NCBI GenBank assembly: GCA_012728295.1
Contig: JAAYFJ010000022.1
Location: 66,006 to 101,240, forward strand
Length of the DNA stretch: 35,235 nt
From: Tissierellia bacterium
Lineage (GTDB): Bacteria; Bacillota; Clostridia; Tissierellales; Peptoniphilaceae
Reading direction: 5' to 3'
This document shows, piece by piece, positions 1 through 8,340 of the stretch; position 1 is the first letter of the stretch, and each line of letters begins with the position of its first letter. Below the pieces are notes generated by a model that saw nothing but the letters and a program-made list of their open reading frames with translations, was not told where the DNA came from and did no database searches. A program made the translations under genes and the position numbers.

Positions 1-133
1 AGCAAGAAGTAGCTCTGCGTGGCGCTGGAGATATCTTCACAGGAATGCCTTTTTTCTTTACATAGTTGTAAAGGGACATTCCCTCTGTGTGATTGAAGAA
101 CAATATATAATAATCTATTCTAGTTGAATCCAT
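1..133 (-). CDS. DUF3343 (putative Se/S carrier-like) protein, 3' end outside window
   Basis: The first 44 codons are visible, read leftwards from ATG at 133; the frame is open to the window edge. The start follows a GGGAG ribosome binding site 7 bases upstream. The protein begins MDSTRIDYYILFFNHTEGMS, continues through a GIPVKISPAPR stretch and reaches a Cys at residue 44. An N-terminal strand (YYILFFNHT), a central 'GIPVK.-.PAPR' and then a Cys match small DUF3343 proteins, annotated as putative selenium/sulfur carriers related to the YedF C-terminal region. Its start lies 22 bp after the stop of the double-cubane reductase, so the two are probably one operon. A role in sulfur or selenium transfer is inference from the family name only. 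The stop codon and full length cannot be seen. Confidence 0.75.
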   Translation of the reverse strand, partial: MDSTRIDYYILFFNHTEGMSLYNYVKKKGIPVKISPAPRRATSC

Positions 134-155
134 AATCTGCTCCCATGAATAAAGA

Positions 156-1427
156 CTAGTTCATTAACTCTAAGAATGCCTCAATACGAGTTCTCAACTG
201 CTCTGCATCGGTATCTGTATAGTCTGTTTCTATTCCTAGTACAGGAATCCCTTTTTCGCGAAGGGTTTTCTCAACACTATAGCCCTCTGTATCATATAGA
301 GTACAGAATTTTAGGTTTACATCAATAACTCCATCCACGTTATATTCTTCAGCAAGACGTAAGATATCGTCAATACGGTTGGTATTAGGAGTAAAGCAAG
401 CACAGTTGTTCTTCATATATCTATCAGAAAGAGCTTTATATTGACCCTCTAAAGTAGTTTGATTTTCGTCAACCAAATGTTCGAAATATCTAGTTCCAGT
501 ACACATTTCTTCGCATACGACTGCACCGCCGCTGGTTTCTACAATATGATGAATCTTCCAGTTCGGAACGGACATAGGAGTTCCTGTCAACAAGATTCTC
601 TTAGTACCTTCAGGGAAAACGCTTATGCCATTTTTAACGCGTTCTTCCAATTCGTCAGCCAAAGCATTGGCCATTTCAGCACAACGAACAGGGTCATCAT
701 AAAAAGCTATTTGAGTCATAAGCAGAGCATCTTTTCCACTAATGGGAATGATGTCATTTTTACGTGCATCATAAACTCTTGCCAAAGCTTTTCTTTTATT
801 ATTTATCATAACGATAGCATCGTTTAAGTTTTCAACAGTAACGGTATTACCAGTAGTTTTCTCAACTACCTCTTTGAAAGCTTCAATTTCCTCTGCCCAT
901 TTAGCATGATCTTTTTCGCGCTTCATTTGTGGTAAATCCATAACGTGCATAGGAACGTCATCAGCCAATATTTCCCAAGCTTTTTTCTTGCCATCACAGG
1001 TGGTTTCTCCAACATAAATATCAGCAATACGGAAAAACGGACAAGTACGATCTAGCCTTGCGCCAACAGAAGCTTTTATAAGCGGGCAAGTTCCTTTAGG
1101 TAGTACTTTTTCTCCACCAGGTACCCAGAATTGGGAGCCACCACAAAGACCAGTTGCAATTCCACCAGCAGCGAAAATGATTTCATCTGGAACATATACG
1201 CAGAAAGTCCCAAATACTTTTCCACCTTGCTCTTGGTGTGCAATTAATTCAGAAGGTCTAACACCGTGAATTTCAGAAATTACAAAATCATAAAATGCCA
1301 TACCCTCTGGTCTGTTTTCTTGAGAAAGATATACATCCCCAAAAGCCACCGGTAAAACTTCACATAAAGCATCGTGGTTTTCAAGATCCATCCCTAAATC
1401 TTCCCACATCTTTCTATAATCTGCCAT
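156..1427 (-). CDS. Double-cubane-cluster / 2-hydroxyacyl-CoA dehydratase D-type reductase
   Basis: A 423-residue protein of the HgdB/FldB/BcrC family, closest by eye to the stand-alone double-cubane-cluster reductases (YjiM/DCCP type). Family members bind iron-sulfur clusters and carry out ATP-driven low-potential reductions together with a BadF/HgdC-type ATPase. Visible cysteines are C76 (GTFCVY), C95 (GLCGG), C114 (GTCPLIK), C129 (RTCPFFR), C144, C305 and C309 (VCEEMC), C342 and C344 (NCAC) and C375 (KFCTLYD). The CPLIK, CPFF and CEEMCTGTRYFE contexts are typical of this family. The start is fixed by an AGGAGG motif 7 bases upstream. No activator ATPase or second dehydratase subunit is in the window; one may lie past the left edge. 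The substrate is unknown. Confidence 0.82.
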   Translation of the reverse strand: MADYRKMWEDLGMDLENHDALCEVLPVAFGDVYLSQENRPEGMAFYDFVISEIHGVRPSELIAHQEQGGKVFGTFCVYVPDEIIFAAGGIATGLCGGSQFWVPGGEKVLPKGTCPLIKASVGARLDRTCPFFRIADIYVGETTCDGKKKAWEILADDVPMHVMDLPQMKREKDHAKWAEEIEAFKEVVEKTTGNTVTVENLNDAIVMINNKRKALARVYDARKNDIIPISGKDALLMTQIAFYDDPVRCAEMANALADELEERVKNGISVFPEGTKRILLTGTPMSVPNWKIHHIVETSGGAVVCEEMCTGTRYFEHLVDENQTTLEGQYKALSDRYMKNNCACFTPNTNRIDDILRLAEEYNVDGVIDVNLKFCTLYDTEGYSVEKTLREKGIPVLGIETDYTDTDAEQLRTRIEAFLELMN

Positions 1428-1754
1428 TTATACATCCTCCTTTGTATAAGCTAAGGTAAATATATCATATTAAATCTGTGAAAGATAGTAATAACAAGGC
1501 TTATAGCTATTGTTTGTATCTATAATATAATTCTTCCTATAGGCAAAAACTATAAGGCTAGAATGTTCCTAAGTATATAACAAAAAAACTAATGTAAAAT
1601 TAGGTACTATATATAACTTATAGATGGACTAAATGAAATATAGATTAATCCTATATTTGGGATTGCACTTATATAAACAAACGATAGCTCAGACATAGTA
1701 TTTATCAGCTGTTAAGGTTATAATTGCATAATAACATCATAAGGAGGATATATA
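1428..1754. other. AT-rich divergent intergenic region
   Basis: These 327 bases separate the minus-strand reductase from the plus-strand SLH/LRR gene and should carry both promoters. A TATAAT at 1719-1724 lies 30 bases before the ATG at 1755 and could be the -10 of the SLH/LRR gene, but no good -35 precedes it. I see no ORF, terminator or RNA structure in the rest. Confidence 0.5.
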
Positions 1755-3662
1755 ATGAATTTACACAAAAGAGGGATAAAAGTATTTTTTATAACACTTT
1801 TAGTCCTAATGGCATTTTCTTCATCAGTATTTGCACTAACGGAATATGTAGAGGAAATGGTTGACCAAAAAATAATGTCAGGATATGAAAATGGCGAATT
1901 GGGAGTGGATAGAAATGCACTATAATTAAAATTCTTTACCATGCTATCTAGATATCTACAAAATGAATATGTAGCTGATATCTCGGAAACTGAATTTACA
2001 GAGCAATGGTTTAATTCCTATTTAGCTAAGGGTTTGGCAGGTGGATATATTGTAGAAGCAGACTTTGAAAATCTCAACACTCCAATTACGAGGATTGAAG
2101 TAATTAGGGCTTTTTCGTTTGTATATAATATGTCAAAAGGCACGGACTTAGCAGAGTTTGATGATGTAATAGACGAAGATGATTCTAAAATGCTTAAACC
2201 ATTTGTGGATAAAGGTATTATCCTAGGGGATGGTGATGGAAATTTTAGACCTAACGATAAGATAAAAAGGGGAGAATTAGCAAAAGTAATCTCTTTATGT
2301 AAAGCAAATCTTGGAACTACAAAAGGAAATGAAAATGCGTTAAAGGCTTATGCCATAAGAGATGAGATTCTCAATTTATTGAACAAGGAAAATATAAGTG
2401 CCGAACTGAAAGAAAAGGCTCTGAAACTGACCAGTGGATATAAAATTAATATTAAGGATATGGAAGAACTAAAGCTGGGAATCCACAAATCAGAGCAAAC
2501 TAATGGGCAATCTTACGGAGCGTTCTTTGTATTTGGCAACAGCGACACGCAAAAAGAGGAAGTATCTGGAGAAAAACCAGAGCCAAAGCCAGAACCAGAA
2601 GTAGTGCCGACTCCTAAGCCGGAGGTTAAATATGCACCTATAGTAGATGAGAAATTACTATATGCAATCAACAAGACCCTTGATGAAAACCGTAGTGGAA
2701 CAGAGAAAGTCACAATAGAAGAAATGGAAAGTCTGGTTGAGCTAGATGCGAGCATCAAATTAAAAGCGGAGTTAATAACAGGATATGGCGCTAAAGTAGA
2801 TAAATATACTAGAGGAATAAAAAGCATTGAAGGGTTAGAAACGGCAGTTAATTTGGAAAAGCTAATTTTACAAGAAAACGATATTTCGGATTTAGAGCCA
2901 ATTTCTAAACTGACAAAATTAAAATACTTAAACCTATTGAGAAATGATATTAGAGATGTAGAACAATTATCCGAATTAGTTAACTTGGAATATCTAAATT
3001 TATATAGCAATCAAATTGCAGATATTAATCCTTTATCAAAGCTAATGAAATTAACGTTTCTAGATGTACACTTCAACAATGATTGGGATGGTAGTGGAAG
3101 GTTAAAAGACATTAGCGTAGTAGTAAATATGCCTGAGCTAGTAAAATTAGATATTTGTTCTAATTCTATTATTGAAGACATTTCAGCAGTGAAAGATTTG
3201 GAGAAAATACAGATTTTCGACTTTAGCGGAAATGCAGTTAAAGATGTAACTCCATTTGCAGATAAAATGCCTGAATTGATGAGAGCAATGTGGGATGAAG
3301 GCGATGGAGAAAGAAGTGTAGGCTTTGCCGGACAAACCATTGTTGGATTGTCAGTAACAGCAGAAAAAGGAGCGAATACAGTAAGATTGCCATCCCCATT
3401 TGTTGGTCTGGACGAGGTTGTAACTGAATATGTAGGAGAACCCTATACATTCTTTGGGTTTGGATTTGTTGATGGAAATGAAGAGGTAAGCTACAGTGAA
3501 TATGATATGGAAACTAAAGAGTTTATTTTAACAATTCCAGAAAACAATACCTCAGAAGATATGGTCCTTAATATCCCGTTACTACAAGTTGGCGGAGAGT
3601 TGCAGTGGTTTTTGAAAGACATTACAATAACGATTCCAGGAACGGAAGCTCCTGTTATTTAA
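1755..3662 (+). pseudogene. SLH-domain / leucine-rich-repeat surface protein interrupted by in-frame TAA
   Basis: The apparent true start is ATG 1755, with AGGAGG 8 bases upstream, followed by a signal peptide (basic LHKRGIKV, hydrophobic core, cleavage near SVFA-LT). The frame hits TAA at 1923-1925 (codon 57) and continues in the same frame for 579 codons. Residues on both sides belong to one S-layer-homology repeat: SGYENGELGVDRNAL, stop, LKFFTMLSRYL. Two more SLH-like repeats follow (ITRIEVIRAFSFVYN; GDGDGNFRPNDKIKRGELAKV), then a KPEPKPEPE-type linker, then internalin-like 22-residue LRRs (LEKLILQENDISDLEPISKL and repeats) and a beta-rich C-terminal part. An internal ATG at 1941 would give a 573-residue product without signal peptide or good RBS. 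The intact protein would be a cell-wall-anchored surface protein. One substitution (for example CAA to TAA) or a sequencing error would explain the stop. Confidence 0.78.
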
Positions 3663-3675
3663 GTGAAGATACAAC

Positions 3676-3707
3676 AAAAAGCTGTAGGCTTATGCCTGCA
3701 GCTTTTT
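3676..3707. terminator. Bidirectional intrinsic terminator
   Basis: A 14-bp inverted repeat (3676-3689 with 3694-3707, loop TTAT) has A5 on one side and T5 on the other. It lies between two convergent genes and can serve both the SLH/LRR gene (plus) and the PucR gene (minus). Confidence 0.85.
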
Positions 3708-3719
3708 AATATAAGTTTA

Positions 3720-4994
3720 TTATTTTTTTATTATATCAATCCATTTCAACGCTTGCAATCCTAAAGCCAGTTGCTTTCTTGTTGCAAAATCCTCTAAATC
3801 CCAGCCACCTAATTCCTGAATCTTACCAAGCCTGTAGGTGATGGTATTTCGGTGTACAAATAATTCATCTGCCGTAAGACGAATGCTACCTTCATAGAAA
3901 AGCCACCACTCTAAAGTCTCCACTAAATTACTGCTATTTTCCATATCATAGCTTTGTAAATAATGCAGTTCCCGTGGGATCAACCTCATTATTTTATCTA
4001 CATCATCTTTGCCATCAAATAGTGAATAGATTTGTAATATCTTATAGTCATATATGCAACTTTCGGGCATAATCTCCGTTCCCCACAATATACTATTTTT
4101 AACTTCTTGGAAAGCTAAGTTTGTTTGAACCAATTCATTAAATGGAAGGCTAATTCCTGCATTTAACCCATAGGATTTAATTACTTCACAAATGGTTGAC
4201 ATGTTTTCAGCTAAATATTTGGGAGTAACAAAATAGATGAGCAAGTTTTGATAATATACACTAGGAGTGGCAGAGAGGGTCTTATCAAATAAGATCATAG
4301 CCTCCTTTTTCTTTTTGTTAGCAGATTTTGGAATATCTATTCCAAATAAAATCATATTATCGGACAGTTCAATGTTAAAATATGCCAGCCTTCTTTCCGC
4401 TTCGCTAGTGGAAGAAAATTCTCCTGCTAAAAGTTCTTGTAGCAAAGTCTGCTGAGTATTATCTCCAGTAAAACCTTCCTCTTTAAGTTGTGACCAACGA
4501 TGTCCAATAATGCGTGCCACTTGTTCCAAACCGTAATTATCCAGTTCTTGTAAGTCCCTTTGGCATCCTATTAATAGCACATCGCCAATATGCTTAGATT
4601 CCACTGCTATTGAGCAAACTCGTTTAGGAGTAGGACTCCATTCGCAATGTACATCATAAGCTTTTTGGTGATATTTTGCCTTTTGAATTTCGGGAAACTC
4701 TTGAACCACCTCAATAAAATCCATGGAGCAGCTGCCCCGTTGAATATTTTTCTTCCACATATGGTCAGTAATTGCCGTTATTTTAGAATGGGCAATTACT
4801 CTGTAAACAGAATCTATTACGACTAAAGGGTTGCCCAACAACTCGCTCATCTTTTGAATGAGCTCGCCAAAGGATAAAGGCATAGAAACCAACTCTAATA
4901 GACCCTGCATTAATTCAGATTCAGAGCTATATGCCTTTATTTTTTCTCTTTTGCTAGGTCGACTTTGTTTAAGCATGACTGTCACCATCTCCAT
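3720..4994 (-). CDS. PucR/CdaR-type transcriptional regulator
   Basis: About 424 residues. The C-terminal 50 residues (TADELFVHRNTITYRLGKIQ followed by a GWDLEDFATRKQLALGLQAL stretch) are the characteristic HTH of the PucR family. The N-terminal half resembles the GAF-like sensor part (NPLVVIDSVYRVIAHS) of PucR-type activators. Such proteins usually activate catabolic genes in response to a metabolite. ATG 4994 has no clear RBS; the in-frame ATG at 4976 (MLKQSRPSKREK) has a GGTG about 6 bases upstream and may be the real start, making a 418-residue protein. It lies downstream of the SDR/flavoenzyme pair on the same strand but behind their terminator, so it probably has its own promoter in 4995-5090. 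That it regulates the pair is inference from position. Confidence 0.85.
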   Translation of the reverse strand: MEMVTVMLKQSRPSKREKIKAYSSESELMQGLLELVSMPLSFGELIQKMSELLGNPLVVIDSVYRVIAHSKITAITDHMWKKNIQRGSCSMDFIEVVQEFPEIQKAKYHQKAYDVHCEWSPTPKRVCSIAVESKHIGDVLLIGCQRDLQELDNYGLEQVARIIGHRWSQLKEEGFTGDNTQQTLLQELLAGEFSSTSEAERRLAYFNIELSDNMILFGIDIPKSANKKKKEAMILFDKTLSATPSVYYQNLLIYFVTPKYLAENMSTICEVIKSYGLNAGISLPFNELVQTNLAFQEVKNSILWGTEIMPESCIYDYKILQIYSLFDGKDDVDKIMRLIPRELHYLQSYDMENSSNLVETLEWWLFYEGSIRLTADELFVHRNTITYRLGKIQELGGWDLEDFATRKQLALGLQALKWIDIIKK

Positions 4995-5092
4995 AATAAC
5001 AACAAGTAATACAACTATTATTTTACATATACTAATATTGGTAATGTGTTTTGAAAAATACTGCCTTAATTCATGGTATCATTTTTTTTGTA

Positions 5093-5126
5093 AAAAAGCT
5101 AATCGGTATAAATCGATTAGCTTTTT
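5093..5126 (-). terminator. Intrinsic terminator of the SDR/flavoenzyme operon
   Basis: A 13-bp perfect stem (5093-5105 with 5114-5126, 8-nt loop) sits just after the SDR stop codon. Read on the minus strand it is followed by a T-run. It separates the operon from the PucR gene. Confidence 0.85.
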
Positions 5127-5131
5127 CGTTA

Positions 5132-5989
5132 TTATCTTTTTAATAGATTTATATCAGGATTTTTGCCATCCATTATTCCCTTAACTCTCATTCCAGCTAT
5201 AGGTAAATATTGAGGATGTGTTAAAATATAGAACCTTTCTTCTTCAATGGCTTGGAAGACCATCATTCCCACAGAATCAGCAGGTATGCCTGTCTCCACT
5301 ACAAAGCGAGCAGTTTCTAATCCCATTTTGAAAGTTTCGCTTTGATAATATGGATCTGACTCGTCCATTGCAAATCTCTCAGGTCTCTTGAATTGGCAAT
5401 GGTGCAAATCAGTTTGGATATATCCAGGACAGTACACGCTTAATTTAACATTTGAATTGCGCTCTTGTAGTTGATAATGAGTAGATTCACTTAAAACTAC
5501 ATTGGCATGCTTTGTCATAAAGTAGCTAGGCATTCCAGAAGCAACCACTAAACCGGCTACAGAAGCGGTATTTACAATATGAGCTGGAGTTCCTTGTGCT
5601 TCCATAAGAGGGATGAACACCTTTAACCCATAGCACACACTATAAAGGTTTGACTGGATTACATAGTCAATATCCTTAACAGGCAGTTCCCAAATAGGTC
5701 CACCAACTGCAACACCTGCGTTGTTGAAAAACAAGTCCACTTGACCGTATTTAGCCACGGCTTCACGAGCAAGTCTTTCCATCTCCTCGAAAAGAGTAAC
5801 ATCCATTTCTAACGCCAAGTAATCAGCGTTCATAGATTTTAGTACTTCTTCAGCTTTAGCCATGGCGTTCATATCACAGTCAGCTATTACCACTTTCATC
5901 CCACGTCTTACAGATTCTTTGGCAATTTCCAGACCAATACCATTTGCTCCACCGGTGATTACGGCAACTTTATTTTTAAATTCTTTCAT
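5132..5989 (-). CDS. Short-chain dehydrogenase/reductase (SDR)
   Basis: A 285-residue classical SDR: an NAD(P)(H)-dependent alcohol/ketone oxidoreductase of unknown substrate. The cofactor motif TGGANGIG is at residues 12-19, the structural NNAG at 89-92, and the catalytic S143, Y156 and K160 (YFMTK) are present. An Asp at the end of beta-2 (VVIADCD, about residue 37) favours NAD(H) by family rules. The C-terminal extension (about residues 195-285) is longer than in the shortest SDRs. The gene starts 2 bases after the stop of the upstream flavoenzyme and its GGAGG lies inside the end of that gene, so the two are translationally coupled. The pairing recalls the baiA/baiCD type of steroid- or enoate-modifying genes, but nothing fixes the substrate. 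Confidence 0.88.
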   Translation of the reverse strand: MKEFKNKVAVITGGANGIGLEIAKESVRRGMKVVIADCDMNAMAKAEEVLKSMNADYLALEMDVTLFEEMERLAREAVAKYGQVDLFFNNAGVAVGGPIWELPVKDIDYVIQSNLYSVCYGLKVFIPLMEAQGTPAHIVNTASVAGLVVASGMPSYFMTKHANVVLSESTHYQLQERNSNVKLSVYCPGYIQTDLHHCQFKRPERFAMDESDPYYQSETFKMGLETARFVVETGIPADSVGMMVFQAIEEERFYILTHPQYLPIAGMRVKGIMDGKNPDINLLKR

Positions 5990-5991
5990 TC

Positions 5992-7929
5992 CTATACCTC
6001 CAGTGTAAAGGCTCTATCCCAGCCGCTAACCATAGCTTCATAGATTCTGCCAGGTTTTTCGCTATCACCTAGCATTATCACATTCGGGAATTTTTCTTTT
6101 AGTTCAAGAATAAAATCGTCCTTCTTTTTATTCTTTATTCCAATGGAAAGTACTAAATGATCCACAGGAATTGGTTTAACCTGCATTGAGAATTGATCTA
6201 ATAGTACGGCATGTCCTTGTTTATAGTCTAAAAGTTTATGATAAGGTATAAACTTAACTCCCATTTTCTTAAGTCGAGTAGTTATATCAAATAGTATTCC
6301 TGCATATAGTCCGGGTCCTATCTCTTTTTGCATCTCTACAACTGTTACTTCATTGCCTTGTAGTGCAAGGTATTCAGCAGTTTCAAGACCAGTCATACCG
6401 GAACCGATAATCATCATCTTCTTTTGAGCAAATTGTTGTTTAGTTTCCAACAATTCAATAGCTTCTAAGATATTTCCGTCAGTAAGCGGAATTCTAATTG
6501 GATCTCCACCCATAGCCGCAAATACTGCGACAGGTTTTAATGCTTCGATTTCTGCAACTGTAACATTATGGCCTGTAATGATTTTAACCCCGGCTTCCTT
6601 TGCTTGGAATTCCATATGGTCAATAAATTTGTTTAACAGCTCTTTATGTGGAGGAATGCTACCAATAAAAGCACTACCACCTAAATGCTCTCTCTTTTCA
6701 AATAGCGTTACATCAAATCCACGCTTGCCAAGTAGAGCAGCACTTTGTAATCCTGAAGGGCCACCTCCAATAACTACAACAGGTCTACCGTTTCCATCCA
6801 TTTTTACATTCTCATACTCAGCTTCGTAACCTAGAGTTGGGTTAACGGCACAACGTAATTGTTTTCCACTCATTAGCGTTTCAATACATACTAAACAACC
6901 TATACAAGGTCTTGTGTCCTCAACTCTATTTGCAGCAGCTTTATTTACAAAAGCAGGATCAGCCAACTGCGCTCTACCTAATGCTACAAAATCAACATTA
7001 CCTTCCTGAAGAAGTTTTTCTGCAAACTCTGCATCTTTAATAGCATCACAAGCAATAACTGGAATCTTAACTGCATCTTTAACTGCTTGGGCTAAATGAC
7101 GTTTCCAACCTTGAGGATAAGAATATGGCTCAATGATAGTAACGGCAGACTCATAAGAACCAGAGCTTACGTTAATGGCATCTACACCAATAGACTCAAG
7201 GTAACGAGCAAGTTTCACTGCGTCTTCTAAATTAACGCCATTTTCAACAAACTCATCTCCATCAATTCTTACGGATATTGGGAAATCTGGACCACACATA
7301 AAACGAATTCCTGTGATTATTTCTGTAAGGAATCTTGCACGATTAGTAAAATCTCCACCATATTTATCAGTTCTATGATTTGTTGCGGGACTTAAGAACT
7401 GACAAATCAAATATCCATGCGCTCCGTGTAGTTCTACACCATCGATATTGGCAGTCTTTGCAATAACTGCTCCCTTGATAAAGTCTTTAACTAAAGCTTC
7501 TACTTCCTCAGTGGTTAATTCTCTTGGAACTTCACCTACAGTTTTACATGCAATTGGAGAGGGAGCAACTATTTGCTTACCACCAAGCACTCTACTGCTA
7601 GTCTGTCTACCTGGATGATGAAGTTGTAAGAAAATATGGCTACCATGACGATGGACAGCCCTTGCCAATCTTTCTAAGCGCTGAATTTGAAATGCTTCTG
7701 TAGCACTTAATTGATTAGGTGTTCCCACACCGTGTTCATCGTTTATTCTTGTGATTTCAGTAATAATTAGACCGCAACCACCTCTCGCTCTCTCTTCATA
7801 AAAGCGAATAATGCGATCAGACGCCTCCCCTGTGGATGCGGCTAAAGACGTACCCATCGCAGGCATTACAACACGATTGCGGATAGTTAACTTCCCGATT
7901 TTCCCTGGACTCATCAATTTTTCTACCAT
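5992..7929 (-). CDS. NADH:flavin oxidoreductase / enoate-reductase-like FAD fusion protein
   Basis: A 645-residue flavoenzyme of the 2,4-dienoyl-CoA reductase / enoate reductase / BaiCD-BaiH family. Residues 1-335 form an Old Yellow Enzyme TIM barrel (FMN), with the HGAHGYLICQFLSPATNHRT signature at 168-187 and RIDGDEF at 221-227. C342, C345, C348 and C360 (CIGCLVC, then a Cys 12 residues later) fit the family's 4Fe-4S site. Residues 384-645 form the FAD/NAD(P) module, with GGGPSG near 388-393 and IIGSGMTGLETAEYL further on. The start MVEKL at 7929 is chosen over an upstream ATG because AGGAGG lies 6 bases before it. Family members reduce C=C bonds conjugated to a carbonyl. The neighbouring SDR suggests a two-step redox conversion. 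Confidence 0.9.
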   Translation of the reverse strand: MVEKLMSPGKIGKLTIRNRVVMPAMGTSLAASTGEASDRIIRFYEERARGGCGLIITEITRINDEHGVGTPNQLSATEAFQIQRLERLARAVHRHGSHIFLQLHHPGRQTSSRVLGGKQIVAPSPIACKTVGEVPRELTTEEVEALVKDFIKGAVIAKTANIDGVELHGAHGYLICQFLSPATNHRTDKYGGDFTNRARFLTEIITGIRFMCGPDFPISVRIDGDEFVENGVNLEDAVKLARYLESIGVDAINVSSGSYESAVTIIEPYSYPQGWKRHLAQAVKDAVKIPVIACDAIKDAEFAEKLLQEGNVDFVALGRAQLADPAFVNKAAANRVEDTRPCIGCLVCIETLMSGKQLRCAVNPTLGYEAEYENVKMDGNGRPVVVIGGGPSGLQSAALLGKRGFDVTLFEKREHLGGSAFIGSIPPHKELLNKFIDHMEFQAKEAGVKIITGHNVTVAEIEALKPVAVFAAMGGDPIRIPLTDGNILEAIELLETKQQFAQKKMMIIGSGMTGLETAEYLALQGNEVTVVEMQKEIGPGLYAGILFDITTRLKKMGVKFIPYHKLLDYKQGHAVLLDQFSMQVKPIPVDHLVLSIGIKNKKKDDFILELKEKFPNVIMLGDSEKPGRIYEAMVSGWDRAFTLEV

Positions 7930-8245
7930 ATTAAACCTCCTTAACACTAAGAGCATCTTCTTAAATATTATTATATCAATGTAAAAAGTATTATACTATG
8001 GTATCTAGTCTAAAAAATCACAAACTCTTTGTGCTCAATGCACATAACCGTAGGTGCAGATTTTGTATATATTGTACACATCGGATTTTGCTGTGAGGGA
8101 ATATCTATCAACGAAATTGATTGAAACACCCGGGAAACACATTTTTGAAAAAAAGCAACGAAAAACACCACCGGGTATTAACCGCAGTGGTGTTTTTATT
8201 TATTTGCAAATACGTCTAACAAAAGTAATTTCGTATTTGCATTAA
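7930..8245. other. Intergenic region upstream of the flavoenzyme operon
   Basis: These 316 bases hold the flavoenzyme's leader (promoter not clear by eye) and, at the tRNA end, the hairpin listed separately at 8161-8197. A 63-codon plus-strand open frame (8054-8245) crosses that hairpin and lacks an RBS; I do not consider it a gene. Confidence 0.5.
8161..8197. terminator. Hairpin terminator downstream of tRNA-Arg
   Basis: An 11-bp perfect stem (8161-8171 with 8187-8197, 15-nt loop) with A5/T5 flanks lies 49 bases downstream of the minus-strand tRNA. It most likely ends the leftward dacF-tRNA transcript. It could also act on the plus strand, where TTTTTATTTATTT follows. Confidence 0.7.
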
Positions 8246-8321
8246 TGGCACCCCCAACCGGATTCGAACCAGTTACTGACCCTTAGGAGGGGTCTATTAT
8301 ATCCGATTTAACTATGGGGGC
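8246..8321 (-). tRNA. tRNA-Arg (anticodon CCU)
   Basis: The minus strand folds as a full cloverleaf. The acceptor GCCCCCA pairs with TGGGGGT (one G-U at the end), the D stem is GTTA/TAAT, and the anticodon stem GACCC/GGGTC encloses loop CTCCTAA, so the anticodon is CCT (reads AGG, Arg). The T arm is ACTGG-TTCGAAT-CCGGT, the discriminator is G and the CCA is encoded. The gene starts 17 bases after the D,D-carboxypeptidase stop, so it may be processed from a shared transcript. Confidence 0.93.
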
Positions 8322-8324
8322 AAA

Positions 8325-8340
8325 AGCGGAAAACTCCGCT
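8325..8340 (-). terminator. Short hairpin at the end of dacF
   Basis: A 6-bp stem (8325-8330 with 8335-8340) overlaps the D,D-carboxypeptidase stop codon. On the minus strand it is followed by only TTTT before the tRNA, so it is a weak terminator or a processing signal. Confidence 0.4.

Noticed and set aside
459-827. 122-codon plus-strand open frame
   Set aside because: It lies antisense within the well-supported double-cubane reductase gene, with no RBS or recognisable protein features.
1923-1925. In-frame stop in the SLH/LRR gene as a possible recoded codon
   Set aside because: It is TAA, not TGA, so the selenocysteine system cannot decode it, and no readthrough signal is apparent.
1718-1942. 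74-codon minus-strand open frame
   Set aside because: It is antisense to the RBS, signal peptide and first SLH repeat of the plus-strand gene; no protein features.
8054-8245. 63-codon plus-strand open frame before the tRNA
   Set aside because: No RBS, no recognisable domain, and it runs through an intrinsic terminator hairpin.
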